Part shown: positions 63,177 to 64,000 of the stretch, in pieces
Numbering within the stretch: position 1 is the first letter of the stretch
Layout: every line of letters begins with the position of its first letter
Assembly (NCBI RefSeq): GCF_900182795.1
Contig: NZ_FXTX01000005.1
Location: 16,315 to 80,314, forward strand
Source of the DNA: Venenivibrio stagnispumantis
GTDB lineage: Bacteria > Aquificota > Aquificia > Aquificales > Hydrogenothermaceae
DNA length: 64,000 nt
Direction of reading: 5' to 3'
The notes under the pieces: generated by a model
The model's input: the letters and a program-made list of their open reading frames with translations, nothing else
Told to the model about the DNA's origin: nothing
Database searches by the model: none
Program-made: the position numbers and the translations under genes

Positions 63177-63511
63177 TATTCTGCTCCACCATATTTTGTT
63201 TCCCATACAACTACTTTTTGCAATGTAGGATATTTTTCTTTTATTTTATCATACAAATATTTTGCTACATTTTCAGCACTTGGAGAAAAATCATAAATAT
63301 CATTCATACATTTATAATCCGGTAGTATCTCATCCAAAAATTGCTGGATTTCTATAAAATCATATCCCATTCCACCATTATCTAATTTATCTGCTCTTAT
63401 ATAAAGCTCAACTTCCCAAGTATGTCCATGTAGTGGCTCCGGTGACCCGTGATAATCTGTCAAATAATGTGCTGCGTTAAACTCTCTTCTAACCCTAACT
63501 ATATAAGGCAT
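63167..63511 (-). CDS. queD: 6-carboxy-5,6,7,8-tetrahydropterin synthase
   Basis: QueD makes 6-carboxytetrahydropterin from dihydroneopterin triphosphate in queuosine/7-deazaguanine synthesis. The 114-residue protein has FNAAHYLTDYHG with a zinc-binding His, EPLHGHTWEVELYI with two more, and a C-terminal VVWETKYGGAEYY. These match QueD, not the folate-pathway PTPS that has a different loop. It overlaps the ROK gene in convergent orientation. Confidence 0.93.
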   Translation of the reverse strand: MPYIVRVRREFNAAHYLTDYHGSPEPLHGHTWEVELYIRADKLDNGGMGYDFIEIQQFLDEILPDYKCMNDIYDFSPSAENVAKYLYDKIKEKYPTLQKVVVWETKYGGAEYYE

Positions 63512-63680
63512 CTTCTATATCTCCTTTAAACTGATTTTACTCATACTCAACTATATTTATTTTCGGTAAAATTTTTAAAGAATTTAATTTTAGGAGGTAA
63601 GAGGTTCAAAATCTATAGACAATTATTGACGAAAAAGAAATTTATGCTATAATGTAACTTGAATATTAACGGTGAAAAAA
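63512..63680. other. Intergenic space between queD and the IS605-type gene
   Basis: Contains the plus-strand promoter below and an isolated AGGAGGTAAGAGG (about 63592-63604) that resembles a ribosome site but has no open frame behind it. It may include the left end of the transposon. Confidence 0.35.
63626..63653 (+). promoter_or_regulatory. Promoter of the IS605-type gene
   Basis: TTGACG (63626-63631), 16-base spacer, TGC-TATAAT with -10 at 63648-63653, 28 bases before the start codon. It uses the same extended -10 as icd and the porin gene. Confidence 0.6.
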
Positions 63681-64000
63681 ATGAAAATCCATAAAACACT
63701 ACTGCTTAAAATATATGAACCTAATAAAGCAAAAAGAGAATATTTAGATAATATCATCAATGTATATGCAAAAACATTGAATTTTTACCTTGATGCTATA
63801 AAAAATCTCGGAATGTTTTATATTGCAAGTTTAGATAATAAACAGGCTCTAACATATTTAGAATATCAAACTGTTAAAACATCTACTCATCCAAATCCTA
63901 AATACCCTATTTTTGATGGAGTGCAAACAAATATAAGAAGAAGTGCTATAAATAAAGCAGTAGGAATGGTTAAATCTTATCTATCTAACCTTTATAATTG
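63681..64000 (+). CDS. IS605 OrfB/TnpB-family protein, N-terminal part (runs off window)
   Basis: The frame is open from ATG 63681 to the window end, 106 codons. The N-terminus MKIHKTLLLKIYEPNKAKRE, then a long basic helical segment, and VQTNIRRSAINKAVGMVKSYL are typical of the N-terminal part of IS605 OrfB/TnpB, the RNA-guided nuclease ancestral to Cas12. The catalytic RuvC and zinc parts lie beyond the edge, so activity cannot be judged. No TnpA gene is seen upstream, so it may be a solo IS1341-type unit. Confidence 0.65.
   Translation, partial: MKIHKTLLLKIYEPNKAKREYLDNIINVYAKTLNFYLDAIKNLGMFYIASLDNKQALTYLEYQTVKTSTHPNPKYPIFDGVQTNIRRSAINKAVGMVKSYLSNLYN

Noticed and set aside
63512..63680. 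preQ1 riboswitch in front of queD
   Set aside because: No matching hairpin or A-rich tail on the minus strand upstream of the start codon.

Overview
The window is AT-rich (roughly 30% GC by eye) and almost fully coding. It looks like chromosome from an autotrophic thermophilic Aquificota bacterium, most likely Hydrogenothermaceae (Sulfurihydrogenibium-like). The reasons are an ATP-citrate lyase pair (aclB-aclA) next to a monomeric isocitrate dehydrogenase, a biotin-carrying pyruvate/2-oxoglutarate carboxylase subunit, flagellar export genes, a sulfide:quinone oxidoreductase-like flavoprotein, RND efflux, and the lysine- and isoleucine-rich proteins usual in this group. The lineage is inferred from gene content only; no 16S rRNA is present.

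Layout. 1-5.5 kb: end of mreB, mreC, the flagellar export genes fliR and flhB, an unknown gene and an SNF2-type helicase in one tight operon. 5.6-8.3 kb: carboxylase subunit, then a scar made of a decapitated EAL gene and a transposase stub. 8.3-15.9 kb: a consensus promoter feeding a TolC-MFP-RND efflux operon, then an SQR-like flavoprotein, a carboxymuconolactone-decarboxylase-like protein, a 61-residue protein and decayed fragments. 15.9-20.5 kb: marC, a V4R-like protein, hemJ, nadC, leuB and a Yip1-like membrane protein. 20.6-29.6 kb: reverse TCA genes icd-aclB-aclA, an aldehyde dehydrogenase, then glnB-glnA behind what looks like a sigma-54 promoter with two NtrC-type enhancer sites.

29.7-38.3 kb: mostly minus strand, with a PIN/RHH toxin-antitoxin pair, tRNA-Leu(UAG), a lipoprotein gene, tRNA-His, trmI, aroC, rnc, fabF, acpP and fabG; an ArnT-like glycosyltransferase on the plus strand appears to lack a standard start codon. 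38.5-50.9 kb: dxs, nadA, glnE, an HtrA-like protease coupled to a group 2 sigma factor, a zeta-like toxin with a small partner, a hydroxyacid dehydrogenase, a PcrA-type helicase and trpG. 51-53.9 kb: an archaeal-type ATPase behind a perfect palindrome, an orphan MNT nucleotidyltransferase and a strongly expressed porin. 54-64 kb: an anchored peptide-binding protein, a Trm112-like zinc protein, a histidine kinase/NtrC-family regulator pair, mutS2, a VapBC pair, a ROK kinase, queD and the start of an IS605 OrfB/TnpB gene that runs off the end.

How it fits together. The carbon side joins isocitrate dehydrogenase, ATP-citrate lyase and the carboxylase. The nitrogen side has PII (Tyr51), a type I glutamine synthetase with its adenylylation tyrosine, and a full-length GlnE, so the adenylylation circuit is largely present in one window. 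Strong promoters repeatedly show an extended -10 of the form TGn-TATAAT. Toxin-antitoxin modules and mobile fragments sit singly between housekeeping operons rather than in one island.
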